The notes: generated by a model not told the origin, from the letters alone. Positions 1-11,462 are shown, counted from the stretch's first letter. The stretch is 64,000 bases of DNA from Gigaspora margarita (GCA_009809945.1 WTPW01000757.1:171925-235924); one strand, 5' to 3'. Numbers and translations are program-made.

Positions 1-29
1 TTAGTATCCTTAAATACTTTTAATTGTAA

Positions 30-993
30 GAATATAGCAACCTAGGGAAGTTGGTAAGTTGTCACCAAAAGCAGCAGGTCTAGGGTTCAAATCCCACTAG
101 TGATGCTTTGAAAAATAGACCTGTGTTCTAGTAACTATTTCTTATCAATTGGTTGGGTACATCACCTGTAGTTCTTGGTACACTATTTTGAATAGAAGCT
201 CCCAGGCACACAAAATCCAAGGAACCAGAAAAATAGAAACCTGTCTAGCAAGTCCTAAGTAAGGAGTAGCAAAGATCTTTGACAGTGCTATCAAAACTGG
301 AATATTGAAACCAGAGTGGGAGAATCAGATGACAAGACTCTTGAAAAAGGGGTTCACCTACCTGGGCACCAGAGTCACACTAGAGAAAAAGGACCTATGT
401 TCTAGCAGTAGGTACCAAGGAAAGAAAGCTATATTAACCCTTCTGGGCTAACTGGTTTAAAAGTTTGTGAATCTGGTATAAGGACCAGTAGGTGGTAAGG
501 TAGGTACTGGGATCAGAGCGAAACTTGCAAGAGCAAAAGTAGGTAATAGTAGTAGTTTAGATAATCCCTAAACTACAACTAGTCCATCTCAGTAGATGTA
601 TAAGTTACTAAAGTGTAGATGATATCTGTATGGAACAGGAACTGCTCTACCAAGTGTTTTATGAGGTAAAGTAGTTCTAAAAGGATTCTGTAAGCATCTA
701 GAACTGATCTTGACTGCCTTATATAACAGAGGACTGTACTGGTAATGCAAGAAGAATTGGCAGAAGAGCAGGAACCAGAGAGTTTAAATAGATAACCCCT
801 AGTTGGGTTGCAGATATGACAACTAGTGTAGAACCTTTGGGCAGACTACTTAAATTAGACAACCAAAAGTTGTACGTGTGGCTAGTTGTACTCTTATCTA
901 TGTAACAAATGTCAGAGTGCCTCTGGAGGTACCTGTAATCTGACACTTGAATAAATACCTTTTCTCAGAGTGAAAACTTTGACATAAAAAAAA
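30..993 (+). mobile_element. Long tRNA-derived SINE, copy 1
   Basis: Non-autonomous retroelement of about 960 bp. The head is tRNA-like: an A-box-like stretch (tagggaagttgg, near 41-53) and a B-box-like ggttcaaatcc at 84-94, the usual internal Pol III promoter arrangement. It ends in a poly(A) run at 986-994. The flanks carry a perfect 14 bp direct repeat, acttttaattgtaa (16-29 and 994-1007), as left by LINE-type target-primed insertion. No meaningful ORF runs through it. Relative to the CpG-rich minus-strand copy at 7434-9619 this copy has lost nearly all CpG. It is homologous along its length to the copies at 12494 and 26551. Confidence 0.85.
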
Positions 994-1007
994 ACTTTTA
1001 ATTGTAA

Positions 1008-2074
1008 CCTCCTTTATAATTGCTAATTGTTTTAAATCTTTTTTATAAGTTTTGTAAAAAACCCTTTTGATTTGGATAAATTACAGTAACAAGTAAGGTT
1101 ACACAAATATTTACTGTTTATTGTTGCTCTAGTTACCTACTATCTTTAAATAAGTGGATATAGAATAACAAATACAAAATGTTTTCAAATTTGTAAAACA
1201 TTTGATTGACTTTTTAGCCCAAAAATTTATATATATTAGGCAATTAAACAACAAAAGTAAATTTAGCAAATTTATATTTTACAATTTTAAGGTTGTTAAA
1301 AGCATTAAATAATTACTTGAGTGATAATCTTATCTATTTCTGTTTATTTTATTGCATTTTTTAGCCATGGTAATCAAAAACTTTAAAATTATCAGACTCA
1401 AATTTAAGTATATTGAAAAAATAAAGAGAAAAGAAAAATAAATAGATAAAAAGTAAACTTACTCAAAATATTAAGAGAAAAAAAAAAACTTAAAATTCTG
1501 GTAACATACAAAATATGATTATTAACTCATTTTTATTACTGTTATTTTTCTCTATTTTTCAATTCTAAATCTGTTTGCTCTAATATTTTCTTCTCTCTAT
1601 ATTTCTATCCTGCTTAAAATTTTTTGATTAGTCATATCCAAAAATGGGACCCAAATATAATATCACAATCAACAAATTATTACATTATTCCGTAATTATT
1701 AGTTTACAATAATGCAACAAGTAAAAGCATCGTGTTAAAGCAGGGAGCTATGGAATAGAAAAAAGATTAGATAATAGTAAAATAAAAGAAAAAAGTATAT
1801 AATAAGTAAGGAAGATTATTATAGAAAAGCTAAAGAGGAACAAAGTTAAAGTATAGTAAGATAATAGTAGATTATTGACAAAGATAGAAAATAAAATCTA
1901 AGATAGAAAAAAATGTGAATTGATTATTAGGTTCATACACATACTAAGAATAAATAAAATTAAGGATAATTTTATATCTTGAATACTTGACTAATTATCA
2001 TTATAACTTTTAAATACAGTACATAAATCTAGAATTGAGCTATATAGATTTTATTGTGAGTATTGAAAAATTTT
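1008..2074. other. AT-rich spacer, no gene seen
   Basis: Very AT-rich, with short A and T runs. I see no gene, RNA or element boundary that I can support. Confidence 0.5.
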
Positions 2075-3250
2075 GGTACATAGTATATAATTAACATAGT
2101 ATATAATTAAGGTTGAATTAACTTTGTATTGGAATTATCTTAATTTTTATTGTAAGTTACTATATAAAACATACCTTCTATTCTGGAACATTATGTAGTT
2201 AAGGTTGAGTTGGTTTGAACAGGATGTTGTAAGATTGAGTTAGATTGCATTACATTATTATGATCTCTATTGTGAATTATTATAAAAATTCTAGTAAAAA
2301 ATTTACTTATTCTAGTAATATGCAGTACATGGTTAAGGTTGAGTTAGTAAATTGAAATTGTATAATTTCTATAAGTTAATATAACAAAACTTGTTATTCT
2401 AGTAATATTTAGTATGTGGTTAAGATTGTATTGGAATTGTAATTTTTATTGAGAATTATTATAAAAAATTTTGTTACAAAATTTAATTAAAGTTAAGTTT
2501 GTATTAGATTTAAATTAAGTGTTACAGATCTTACTATTTTGATAGCAACTGTATATATTGGAAATTTTGTAATTTTTACTACTATATAAGCTGATATAAA
2601 AAATTTTTATAGATTTTGCTTACTATTATAGAGATAATAATATGTATTTAAAGTTGAGTTGGCTTGCAGTAGTATTACTATTAACTAGGGTTGTTAATGG
2701 AGTACTCCAGACATTAATAAAACATATAACCCACTTCTGGAGTGCTCCGGAGTGGGTTATATGTTTTACTATTGACTGGAGTGCTCCATTAACAACACTA
2801 CTATTAACTCTTCCAATACAAAATCTACTTGATATTTAGTACACATATTATGCAATTAAGGTTAGATAATTGCTATAAATTATCTTAGTAAAAAACACTT
2901 GTTATTTCAGTAATCAAAGTATATAATTAGAGTCAAATTAGTTTGCATTGAATTAATATAAATTTACATAAAAAATTATATTTGTTGTAAGTTATTGTTA
3001 AAAATTTTGCTACTAGACTTGTTTACCAATATAAAATGCAGTAGTTAAAGTTAAGTTGATTTCTATTGTAAGTTTAATTGTTATTTCAGTAACACATTGT
3101 TGTAGGGTTGAATTGAAACCATTATAATTTCTAGGTTATTGTAAAAATTCTAGTACTACAGTAGTTATTGAAAAATTGTACTATAGAACTTATTATTTTA
3201 GTAATATGCAAAATGTGGTTAGTATTGTATTTTAGTAATATTATTTATAT
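2075..3250 (+). repeat. Diverged satellite array, about 100 bp units
   Basis: A phrase close to gttaaggttgagtt, followed by a T-rich stretch with attgtaagttattataaaa, recurs roughly every 65-135 bp (near 2104, 2199, 2332, 2420, 2489, 2648, 2855, 2926, 3042, 3106, 3218). Units are strongly diverged. Related units occur near 29810-29990 and, inverted, at about 53020-53960. A MITE (2686-2800) interrupts one unit. Confidence 0.6.
2686..2800. mobile_element. 115 bp hAT-type MITE
   Basis: Flanked by a perfect 8 bp direct repeat ctattaac (2678-2685 and 2801-2808). The termini are inverted: TAGGGTTGTTAATGGAGTAC on the left, and GTTGTTAATGGAGCACTCC when the right end is reverse-complemented. The interior is itself nearly palindromic (catataacccac / gtgggttatatg). 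The 8 bp duplication and TAG ends fit hAT elements. A larger relative lies at 57189-57569. Confidence 0.8.
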
Positions 3251-4125
3251 TCTAGCTAATCTAATATCAAAACATATAGGATATATAATACATGAAAGTT
3301 GATTTTTAATAATCATAAGCATGTTACAATAGAGGCTGAAAATGTTATAACCAGTTGTTTATGTATCAATTCCCAATGTCTTAGTTTATATATTGATAAT
3401 CAATTCATAATGATATTAATGCAAATAATTAAAATATTACAATAATTGCAGATAATCACAGAAAAATTGTAATAATTACTTGAACTATAATAATTGTTAT
3501 AATTATATTTAGAGTTCCAAATCAGATGACACTGTTTTGCATACCATATTTGGTCAAGATTTTCAAAATTCTGGCCTTTTCAAGTATTTTCTTATTAATA
3601 ATAAAATTCACAAATAAATAATAATTCTGTATAGATTATTACAAATGTTTTCAGATTTTTTATTATTTTTGAGTTATTTAATTTATAAAAATAGAAAAAA
3701 GGGTCACAGTTATCTGGTTGACCTGTTTTGTTTGATTTTAGAATTGAGATAACTCAAAAACTAATACAAGAATTACAAAACTCTATCTAGAAATTTGTAG
3801 AAAAGTTACACTTTTGCAACTTCAATTACAATTAAAAGCAGTCTAAAAAGATCAGTTTTCTAAAATTATTTATTAAATATAGCAAAAAAAAAGGTCAAAA
3901 GGTTTGAACCCTAATCATATTATATATATCTATCTAAGCTTTCCACATTAAGATCACAATTTTTAGATACAACCAATCAAAAATGTCAAAGCAAAAATAC
4001 ACAAAATTGAGTTATAAAGATTTATATACCTTATGTAATATTATATTTAAATCTTAGTTATTTGACAGACCTTGAGTAATTAATTAATCAAACTGTAATT
4101 CAAATTAATGTTCAGATAGAACCAT
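3251..4125. other. AT-rich spacer with dispersed 80 bp motif
   Basis: No gene seen. A segment at about 3945-4025 (agatcacaatttttagatac, then a stretch containing accaatcaaa) recurs in diverged form at about 5518-5593 and 5705-5785, so it is a dispersed repeat of unknown type. Confidence 0.4.
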
Positions 4126-4133
4126 ATTATCAT

Positions 4134-4419
4134 TAGGGTTCCTCAAATTCAAATCAAATCAAATATTGGGTCAATTTGAATTTGATCAAATCGAATTGAT
4201 CCTGATTTGAATTTGATTTGATTCAAATTTTTGGATTTAAATTTGATTTGAATTTGAATTTTTAATAGTAATTTTCAAATCAAATCAAATATTTGTTAAA
4301 TCAAATCAAATTTGGCCAGATTTGAATTTGATCAAATCAAATATTGCCAAATTTGAATTTGAATTTGATCAAATATTTGATTCAAATATTTGATGATCAA
4401 ATCAAATTGTGGAACCCTA
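4134..4419. mobile_element. 286 bp hAT-type MITE, TTTGAATTTGA-rich
   Basis: Perfect 8 bp direct repeat attatcat at 4126-4133 and 4420-4427. Terminal inverted repeats TAGGGTTCC / GGAACCCTA. The interior is almost wholly built from short TTTGATTTGAATTTGA-like steps on both strands, so it is a low-complexity, self-complementary element. It shares termini and style with the larger element at 17107-18690. Confidence 0.85.
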
Positions 4420-4644
4420 ATTATCATAATACATTCAAACCAATATATTAAGTACTATTATTCATACTTATATTATATTTATTATATTTTTATAGCTTGG
4501 ATTTTTAATAACTGTTATTATGTTATTAGAGCTAGATATTTACTATAACTTTATATAATCATACCTATATTTCTTATTTGATCATTACATATTGTTAGAG
4601 CCACTTTTTTAGCATTTGTAATAACAATATAAATTATATAACTA

Positions 4645-5062
4645 TGGTGCAAGACATCTATACTCAACAATCATATAGCGTGTTTCAATTTTTTAAATGG
4701 CTATAACTTTTTATCTAAGAAGATTTAAAAAAATCTGACCAGTAACTTTGTGAAGCTATATTAGCTCTACATATATGCCAAATATCTTTTCAAAATCTCA
4801 TCACTATAAAAAGTTTTAGCGATTTGAAAATTGAAATTTTATATGTAAATTTGTAAATTTATATATATTATTTCAATTTTCAAATCGCTAAAACTTTTTA
4901 TAGTGATGAGATTTTGAAAAGATATTTGGCATATATGTAGAGCTAATATAGCTTCACAAAGTTACCAGTCAGATTTTTTTAAAACTTCTTAGATAAAAAG
5001 TTATAGCCATTTAAAAAATTGAAACACATCACGTGATTGTCGAGTATAGATGTCTTGCACCA
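4645..5062. mobile_element. 418 bp fold-back MITE with TA target duplication
   Basis: Two arms of about 190 bp (4645-4837 and 4871-5062) are near-perfect inverted copies around a spacer of about 33 bp. The ends read TGGTGCAAGACATCTATACT on the left and its complement on the right, each flanked by TA (4643-4644 and 5063-5064). TA duplication fits Tc1/mariner mobilisation; the near-complete palindrome makes it fold-back in form. No coding capacity. Confidence 0.85.
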
Positions 5063-5817
5063 TAATAATAAATCTTTATCAATATTAGTTAATTTTATAA
5101 ATTTGTGAACTGTTTACACTTTTTAAAGCTATTATGTAGTATATGCAAATTATAGCATTGTTAGTATACAACAAAAATGTAAATATCTGACCATTACAGC
5201 AACTATTATAGCTAGAAATAATAAAAGTATAGTAATTTATATAATTTTGTATAATTTTATATAAGATTTAGTAAATTAAAATTTTTAGTAATTGTAATAA
5301 TATTTAGTTTTTCTGAGATCAAATTTCAATAATTATAAGATACAATTTGGACTTTACATTCAATCAAATGATATAATAATGCTAGAAAAATTTTGTAAAT
5401 CAGTACTTTAAGAATAATATGTAAAAAATATATGATATTTGGTTTTCTAAAACTTATATAAAATTATATATAATATAAAATTGTAATTTATGTAACACAT
5501 CTCTAATTATCACATTTCTGATCACATTTTTAAGAACAACCAATCAAAATATTAAAGCATACAGATCCAGAATTGAATAATAAAAAAGTCATATAATTGT
5601 ATCTGGCTTTTTGTAATAATAAATACAATGTTATTATAACCAAATAGCATAATTTTGTTATATTTAGTTACTTGCAAGAAATAAATTAATTTTTCTAATT
5701 AGAACATTTTCAGACTACATTTTTAGATCAGATTTAATCAAAAATATTAAAACACACAGCCCAGAATTAAATAGAAAAAATAATCATCAAATCCTTTGCT
5801 ATTATTTTTTATTTTGG
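5063..5817. other. AT-rich spacer, two copies of an 80 bp motif
   Basis: No gene. Contains the diverged motif copies at about 5518-5593 and 5705-5785 shared with 3945-4025. Confidence 0.4.
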
Positions 5818-6110
5818 GCTTTGATAATCTGTAATTATCAATTTATTAGAGCAGCAAAAAATCTAAACAGAAAAAAAAAAGAGAGAAATAATGAAAGCAG
5901 GTATAGTATACTATAATGAACTGCATAATTTTTACACAAAATAAAAATGTTTGTACAATTATGACTTTTTACCTTCTTGTGAAAGCAAGAGCAAGAGCAA
6001 CAAACATCAACATTAACTTCAAGAGCAAGAGTAAGGACTATATATAATGCTTTTAAATTTGTAATATAGTAGATCTTTTTTTAGACAGTTTTTTGCTATA
6101 AATAGGCATA
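5818..6110 (+). repeat. Dispersed repeat with CAA-rich core, copy 1
   Basis: Homologous to 28684-29010 (+) and about 61840-62240 (-). Shared order: an inverted tgataatc/attatca motif, agcagcaaaaaatctaaac, a run ending in aattttta cacaaa, a low-complexity core (gcaagagcaagagcaacaaa and following, 5980-6035), then aatgcttttaaatttg. The flanks are conserved while the core differs in every copy. Type unknown; no target duplication found. Confidence 0.55.
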
Positions 6111-6611
6111 AATTTTAGCATCCAAACAAAGTTGCAATGACTAATATAAAAAGACTGTAGTTCACAAAAATAAAGTTGGTATATAAGAGCATTAATAACT
6201 AATTATAAATTCTTTTGTATTCAATTTTCAGGATTTGTGGTTTTAATAAGTGGAAATAAAGAATTTTCTTAAGTAATAAAAAGTCTTCAAATTAAAGGTT
6301 TATTCAAATACTTTACTAGAAAATCATTGCATTATCATTGTAATTTTTAAAATATTGTTCTTATTGTATAAAAAGCTTGGTATATTCACAGCAAATTTAA
6401 CTTTGATAGTTGACATTAGAAGGTCATATGAATTTGACAGTAAATTATGGGACACAGATATTAATGATTTATTAGGCATTTATTATAAAAAATGTATTTA
6501 TTTAAGGATAGTTTTGGAGTGCATACATTAGATATATTATAAAATGGACAAATAGTAAGAGCAACCCTTTATATACATTCATATTTCTTATAATGGCTAT
6601 GCTAAGATCAC

Positions 6612-6917
6612 ACATAGATATTCTGTGCCAGGTTATGTCAATCATGTGGCGCAAGCAAATTTTTTTGAATTATTAATGTTAGAGTTAGGGTTAGGGGGCA
6701 AGGTAGCAAGACAAATAGTAAAATTGCTCAAGGAGAACTTTTTGTTAGTGCACTAAAGGTGGTTTTTAATACAAACTTTTGGTAAATATGTAATTTTTGA
6801 CAAAACAAACAGTTGTTTTAAAATTTTTATAATTGTGTTATGGTACACCTGATCTTGAAATCTGATTGGCAGTTCAGCCACATGATTGACATAACCTGGC
6901 ACAGAAAACTGATATGT
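6612..6917. mobile_element. 306 bp TIR element with 11 bp target duplication (Mutator-like)
   Basis: Perfect 11 bp direct repeat gctaagatcac at 6601-6611 and 6918-6928. Terminal inverted repeats begin ACATA and continue into CTGTGCCAGGTTATGTCAAT and CATGTGGC on both ends. A 9-11 bp duplication is characteristic of Mutator-like elements; assignment rests on that alone. The interior holds a short gttagggttaggg stretch and no coding region. Confidence 0.75.
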
Positions 6918-6928
6918 GCTAAGATCAC

Positions 6929-7420
6929 TAATTCTAATTTTATATACTTTTCTTTAGGCAACTCCTTCTATTAAGTTTATGCAAGTGTGCTACTGAGAAT
7001 AGATATTAGAACCTAATACTATTTAGATAGGTTTAACATGAATAATTGTACAATTATAGAAGGTAGAAACAATTAAAGAATTATACAAATATAGAAAAGA
7101 GAAGACATATTATACTGTAAATCTTTTAGATAAACACTTTTAAAATTTTAATGAAACCAATTGCTTTTATATCAATTAACTAAACTTTAAGATATTAAGT
7201 TTATTCAAGAAGAAATTTTGAAGCAATAAGATATGTTCAAAAATAAGTGATAGTTCTTATCTTTACTAAATAATCTTAATCAAAGATTAGCTTTCTACTT
7301 ATAAATAATACTGCAAAGAAAGTAATATAGCTTACAAACAATAATTTCAAATTGTTGAATAGAAATATTATTTAAACTAATTAATATCTTTTTAATTTTG
7401 CTAATTTATTATAAAAATAT
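6929..7420. other. AT-rich spacer, no gene seen
   Basis: Nothing supportable beyond AT-rich sequence; ends at the target duplication of the minus-strand SINE. Confidence 0.5.
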
Positions 7421-7433
7421 AAACTTATATCTT

Positions 7434-9619
7434 TTTTTTTTTTTTTTTTAATGTTAAGGTGCTCACTTTGGGAGTAAGGGTTTTATTCAAGATATTTTAG
7501 ATTAAGGATACCTACATGGAGGATACCCGATATAGTACATTGACGAGAGTACAACTAGCCTCACCCGCAACTTTTGGTTGCCTATTTAAGTAGCCACCCG
7601 AAGGTCCTACCCTAGCTGTCATACCTGCAAACCGCATACCGGCATTGTCTATTTAAACCCTCTGATCATTGCCGTCTGCCAATCCCATCTTGTATCACCA
7701 GAACACAATCCGGATACTTTCCTACCTCCTTAGGACTAATTTATCCTCAGTGAGAGACCTGGTAGAGTGGCCCCTGTCCCACTCAGGTATCACCTACGCT
7801 TCAGTAACTTACACTACAGCTTTACCTATATACTTGCAGTTAGGGCTAACCATTAAACCGCTACCGTTACCTACTTCTGCCCTTGCAGAGTTTACTAAAC
7901 CCCAGTCACTACGTACACATTCCTCTTCTGGCTTTCCTAACCTGTTGTCTGCCTGCTCCCAATTCGTAGGCCCGGAAGGGTCGGTCAGCCCGGCTTTAAG
8001 AACTGAAAGGACTCCCTCCCCTTGGTACATGATGCCGTAACACATGTCCTTTTCCTCCGATGCGACTCCGGCGGCCCGGTTGGTAGGATTGTCCCAATCC
8101 TCTTGTCATAGGCGTACTGGCCAGCCCATATACACCATCCGATTCATTTTCCATATTACTGTCGAAAGCCCAGCTACTCTTTGCTCGGGACTTGCCAAGG
8201 GTTTCCGATCTTCAAGTTCTCTTGGTATTACGCAATTCCAAAACCTGTATAACAGATCTAGAATCTTCCACATCAACGGAATACACCGAGGGGTGGTGCA
8301 ACCCGAGTTACAGGCCTTATTATGGCCCAACTTATCGACGAAGATCAGTTACTATAACACAGATACGTTCTGTTTTTTTGTTTGTTTTCTTTTTACTTAT
8401 TTCTTTAATTTTTATTTTTTTATTTATTCCGGCACATTTCGAAAACCTTCGACAATATCTAAATTGCAAGAAATGAACTCTTACTTTAGAGAAATAGAGA
8501 TTTGGGTCTTTGTTTTTTTTATTTAGTTTGCTTACATTTTTGTTTTTTGGTTGTTTTCTTTTTTTTTACTTATTTTTTTAATTTTTTTTTTATTTATTCC
8601 TGACTTGCTTTGGAACTTTGCAAGAAAACGATCTGACTTTTCTGGTACAAGAACACCAACTCTAACTTCTCCAGCACTTTGCAAGAACAAACTAGATTTT
8701 TTCGGGAATACCAACACTTTTGAGAAGTGGTTTTTTTTTTATTTTTTCACTTCTCTACTATTTTTAGGAAGTATTTAAAAAGAAGAGCAAAATGAAAATA
8801 ATAGTAAAAACAAAAGAATAGCCGAAGCAAAACGATAGTTAAAACAAAGAAGCAAAATAATAGCTAACTGGAGTGAGTGAAAATAAGCATGTAGGGCTAG
8901 NGCGAGAGACCTAGTAGAGTAGCCCCTATCCCACTCAGGTATTATCTACGCTTCAGTAACTTATGCTACAGCTTTACCTATATACTTGCAGTCAGGGCTA
9001 ACCATTAAACCGCTACCGTTACCTACTTTTGCCCTTGCAGAGTTCACCAAACCCCAGTCACTACGTACACATTCCTCTTCTGGCTTTCCTGACCTGTTGT
9101 CTGCCTGCTCCCAATCCGTAGGCCCGGAAGGGTCAGTCGGCCCAGCTTTAAGAACCGAAAGGACTTCCTCCCCTTGGTACATGATGCCATAACACATGTC
9201 CTTTTCCTCCGGTGTGACTCTGGCGGCCCAGTTGGTAGGGTCGTCCCAATCCTCTTGTCATAGGCGTACTGGCTGGCCCATACACACTATCTGATTCCTT
9301 TTCTGTATTACTGTCAAAAGCCCAGCTACTCTCTGCTCGGGACTTGCCAAGGGTTTCTGATTTTCAAGTTCTCTTGGTATTACGCAATTCCAATAACCTG
9401 CGTAACAGATGAGAATCTTCCATATCAACGGAATACACCGAGGGGTGGTGCAACCCGAGTTACAGGCCTTATTATGGCCCAACTTATCAATGAAGATCAG
9501 TTACTGTAACACAGATATAATTTTTGAAAATCGTCTCCAGTGGGATTCGAACCCTGTACCTGAGTTACAAATTCCTTGGGGGGTGACAACTTTCCAACTT
9601 CGCTATGTCACCACACCCT
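7434..9619 (-). mobile_element. tRNA-derived SINE, copy 4: dimeric, CpG-rich
   Basis: Runs on the minus strand from the tRNA-like head (right) to a poly(T) complement at 7432-7449 (left). The head contains sequences matching the Pol III consensus exactly: A box TAGCGAAGTTGG (complement of 9594-9605) and B box GGTTCGAATCC (complement of 9543-9553). One 13 bp direct repeat, aaacttatatctt, flanks the whole 2.2 kb (7421-7433 and 9620-9632), so it behaves as a single insertion. Internally the body is present twice (about 7757-8370 and 8913-9520), separated by a linker. CpG is frequent here, unlike the other copies, so this copy looks youngest. An ambiguous base (n, 8901) sits at the second junction, so assembly error is possible. 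Confidence 0.8.
8371..8905. other. Linker between the two SINE bodies
   Basis: Not SINE-like. A T-rich stretch (tttttgtttgttttcttttt, then ending in ttatttattcc) occurs twice, at about 8378-8430 and 8539-8600, each followed by a less AT-rich segment with tttgcaag or ttgcaag. The right part is A-rich with repeated gcaaaa(t/c)(a/g)atag. Origin unknown. Ends beside the ambiguous base at 8901. Confidence 0.5.
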
Positions 9620-9632
9620 AAACTTATATCTT

Positions 9633-10726
9633 AAATGTTTGGTGTTGCATGCTTCTCTAATATTAATTATTGAAATTATTATTAAGAAGCTCAAAATAAT
9701 TTGTAGAAAATATATTGAATAATTTTGCTGCCATTTTGGATAAAAATTATTTCAAGAATTCTTAGTCTGTGAAAATTACAATATTAGATACATAAAGGTT
9801 ACACACAAATCCCTTTAATACTCTATAGAGTACTGGTATATATGCTATATAAATTTAATTAAATTAGCTTTCATAATTAAATTCTTCAATTAAAACTTGG
9901 AAAAAAATTTTGAATGGCCTTTTTTAGATGTATATAAAATGATCAAAATTAGCAGATATGAATAATTATAACAGAATGTATTAAGTAGATAATTATTTAA
10001 GAATTGGTTAAAATCAGTAAGTATAAAGCACTTAGAAGCATATCATACCATAATAATGGGTTTCTTATAAAAGAATATAGCATGCATGCACCTCACTTAT
10101 TTGCTAATATACAATTTATTGAAGTCTATAATTTAGAAAATGCTATATTGTTTTATTGTGCAACAAAGTCCTATAAAAGAATTAGTGATACTGTAGCTTG
10201 TACATATATACATTGTGAGAATGTAAAGTTACGTATTTTTATTATTATTCAATTCTTGTTACCATTTTTAATCATCTATTTTTAGTTAAATATGCATATT
10301 TAATAAATTAACATAGTTGACATTATCCCCCAAAAATAGTACTGTAGTTTCTTAGTATAGTAAGCGAATTATCTGTTTCCACCTATTTGATAATCTGATA
10401 TATTTACTATTAAATATATCAAATATATCCAATATATCAGATTTATCAGATATATCAAACCTGGTAACTTGTTAGAACAGGTATAAGAGTAGAATTAGAA
10501 CAGTAATATAAAATTATCCTATGGGTACTATGTAATAACCTGTGCTTTTTTTCTGAGTTATTCACACCAGTCTATATAAAAATCATGTGACATATAATTT
10601 TTATATTGACTGGTAGTTAACATTAAGTTTGATTTTTGTTATAGTAAATTCTAATTAAAAGTTAAAGATCGTGAACTAAGTTCATGATTATGTAATTAAC
10701 TAGACTTATTATTTCTTTACAGGTCT
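9633..10726. other. AT-rich spacer, no convincing gene
   Basis: A 93-codon open frame at 10004-10285 (+) has no family resemblance I recognise and AT-driven composition, so I do not call it. A self-complementary (a)tatcaaatatatc tract lies at 10385-10470. Confidence 0.45.
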
Positions 10727-10965
10727 TAAAATAATCATATTTACTAGGTCATAGGTTTTAAAATTGTGTTTTGAGGTTCAGTAGGTTTTAAAATCGTCAT
10801 AGGAAGACAAATGACTATAATAGGTTTGAAGAGTTTTAAAATTGTTATAGATAGATAAAAGAATTTATTAGGTTTGAAGGTTTTAAAATTGTTGTGAGCA
10901 GGTGAAGGACTTTACTAGATACTAAAGGTTTTAAACTTGTTATAGGCAGATGAAGAATTTTAATA
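10727..10965. repeat. Minisatellite-like array, roughly 50-60 bp units
   Basis: The phrase aggttttaaaattgttatag, followed by a purine-rich segment such as gcagatgaagaattta, recurs about five times with strong divergence. No ORF is conserved. Confidence 0.55.
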
Positions 10966-11183
10966 TACTTTTTTTAATTTTTTATTTAATAAAAAAAATT
11001 TTATTTAAATATTTAAAATATTAATTTCTTTTTTTATTTTTATATTATTATCACATTTTTTAATGTTTTAAAAAGTTAAAAATAATATTTAAAAGTAGTC
11101 TTGAATGTGCTGAAGGTTTCAAAGATAATAGGTGAACTTGAGCTGAAGAATTAAATTCTTAAATTTGTTTTCATACTTGATAG

Positions 11184-11462
11184 CAGTGTTGTCACAGGAC
11201 AGCTTTGGACAATGATTTGGACAATTTTGAACAATTTTGAACAATTAAATAAAGTAAAATTACTTCAAATTTTATTAAGATAACCTATTTTAATTTTAAC
11301 TGAAATGTGTTTAGCACCTAAAAAAATATATAGTTATATATTTTTTAGATAGATTTATTAATTATTAAGGCATAGACAAGTTTTGACAATCTTGGATGTT
11401 TGGACAATTTTGGATGTGGACAAGCCAAAAAAGGCTGTAGATAGCCAAAACGTACAACACTG
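11184..11462. mobile_element. 279 bp hAT-type MITE (CAGTGTTGT family), copy 1
   Basis: Perfect 8 bp duplication cttgatag at 11176-11183 and 11463-11470. Termini CAGTGTTGT / ACAACACTG, a classical hAT-like end. The interior repeats ggacaattttg(g/a)acaa. Same length and nearly the same sequence as 24637-24915. Confidence 0.88.

Noticed and set aside
8901..8901. Ambiguous bases here and at about 62755 and 63317 as biological signals
   Set aside because: They mark sequencing or assembly uncertainty, two of them within repeats.
9543..9619. Possible tRNA gene
   Set aside because: A and B boxes are present but the sequence does not fold into a full tRNA with acceptor stem at the right spacing, and it continues into the SINE body. 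It is a tRNA-derived head.
10004..10285. 93-codon ORF
   Set aside because: No recognisable domain, no splice or neighbour support, and composition as expected by chance in AT-rich DNA.
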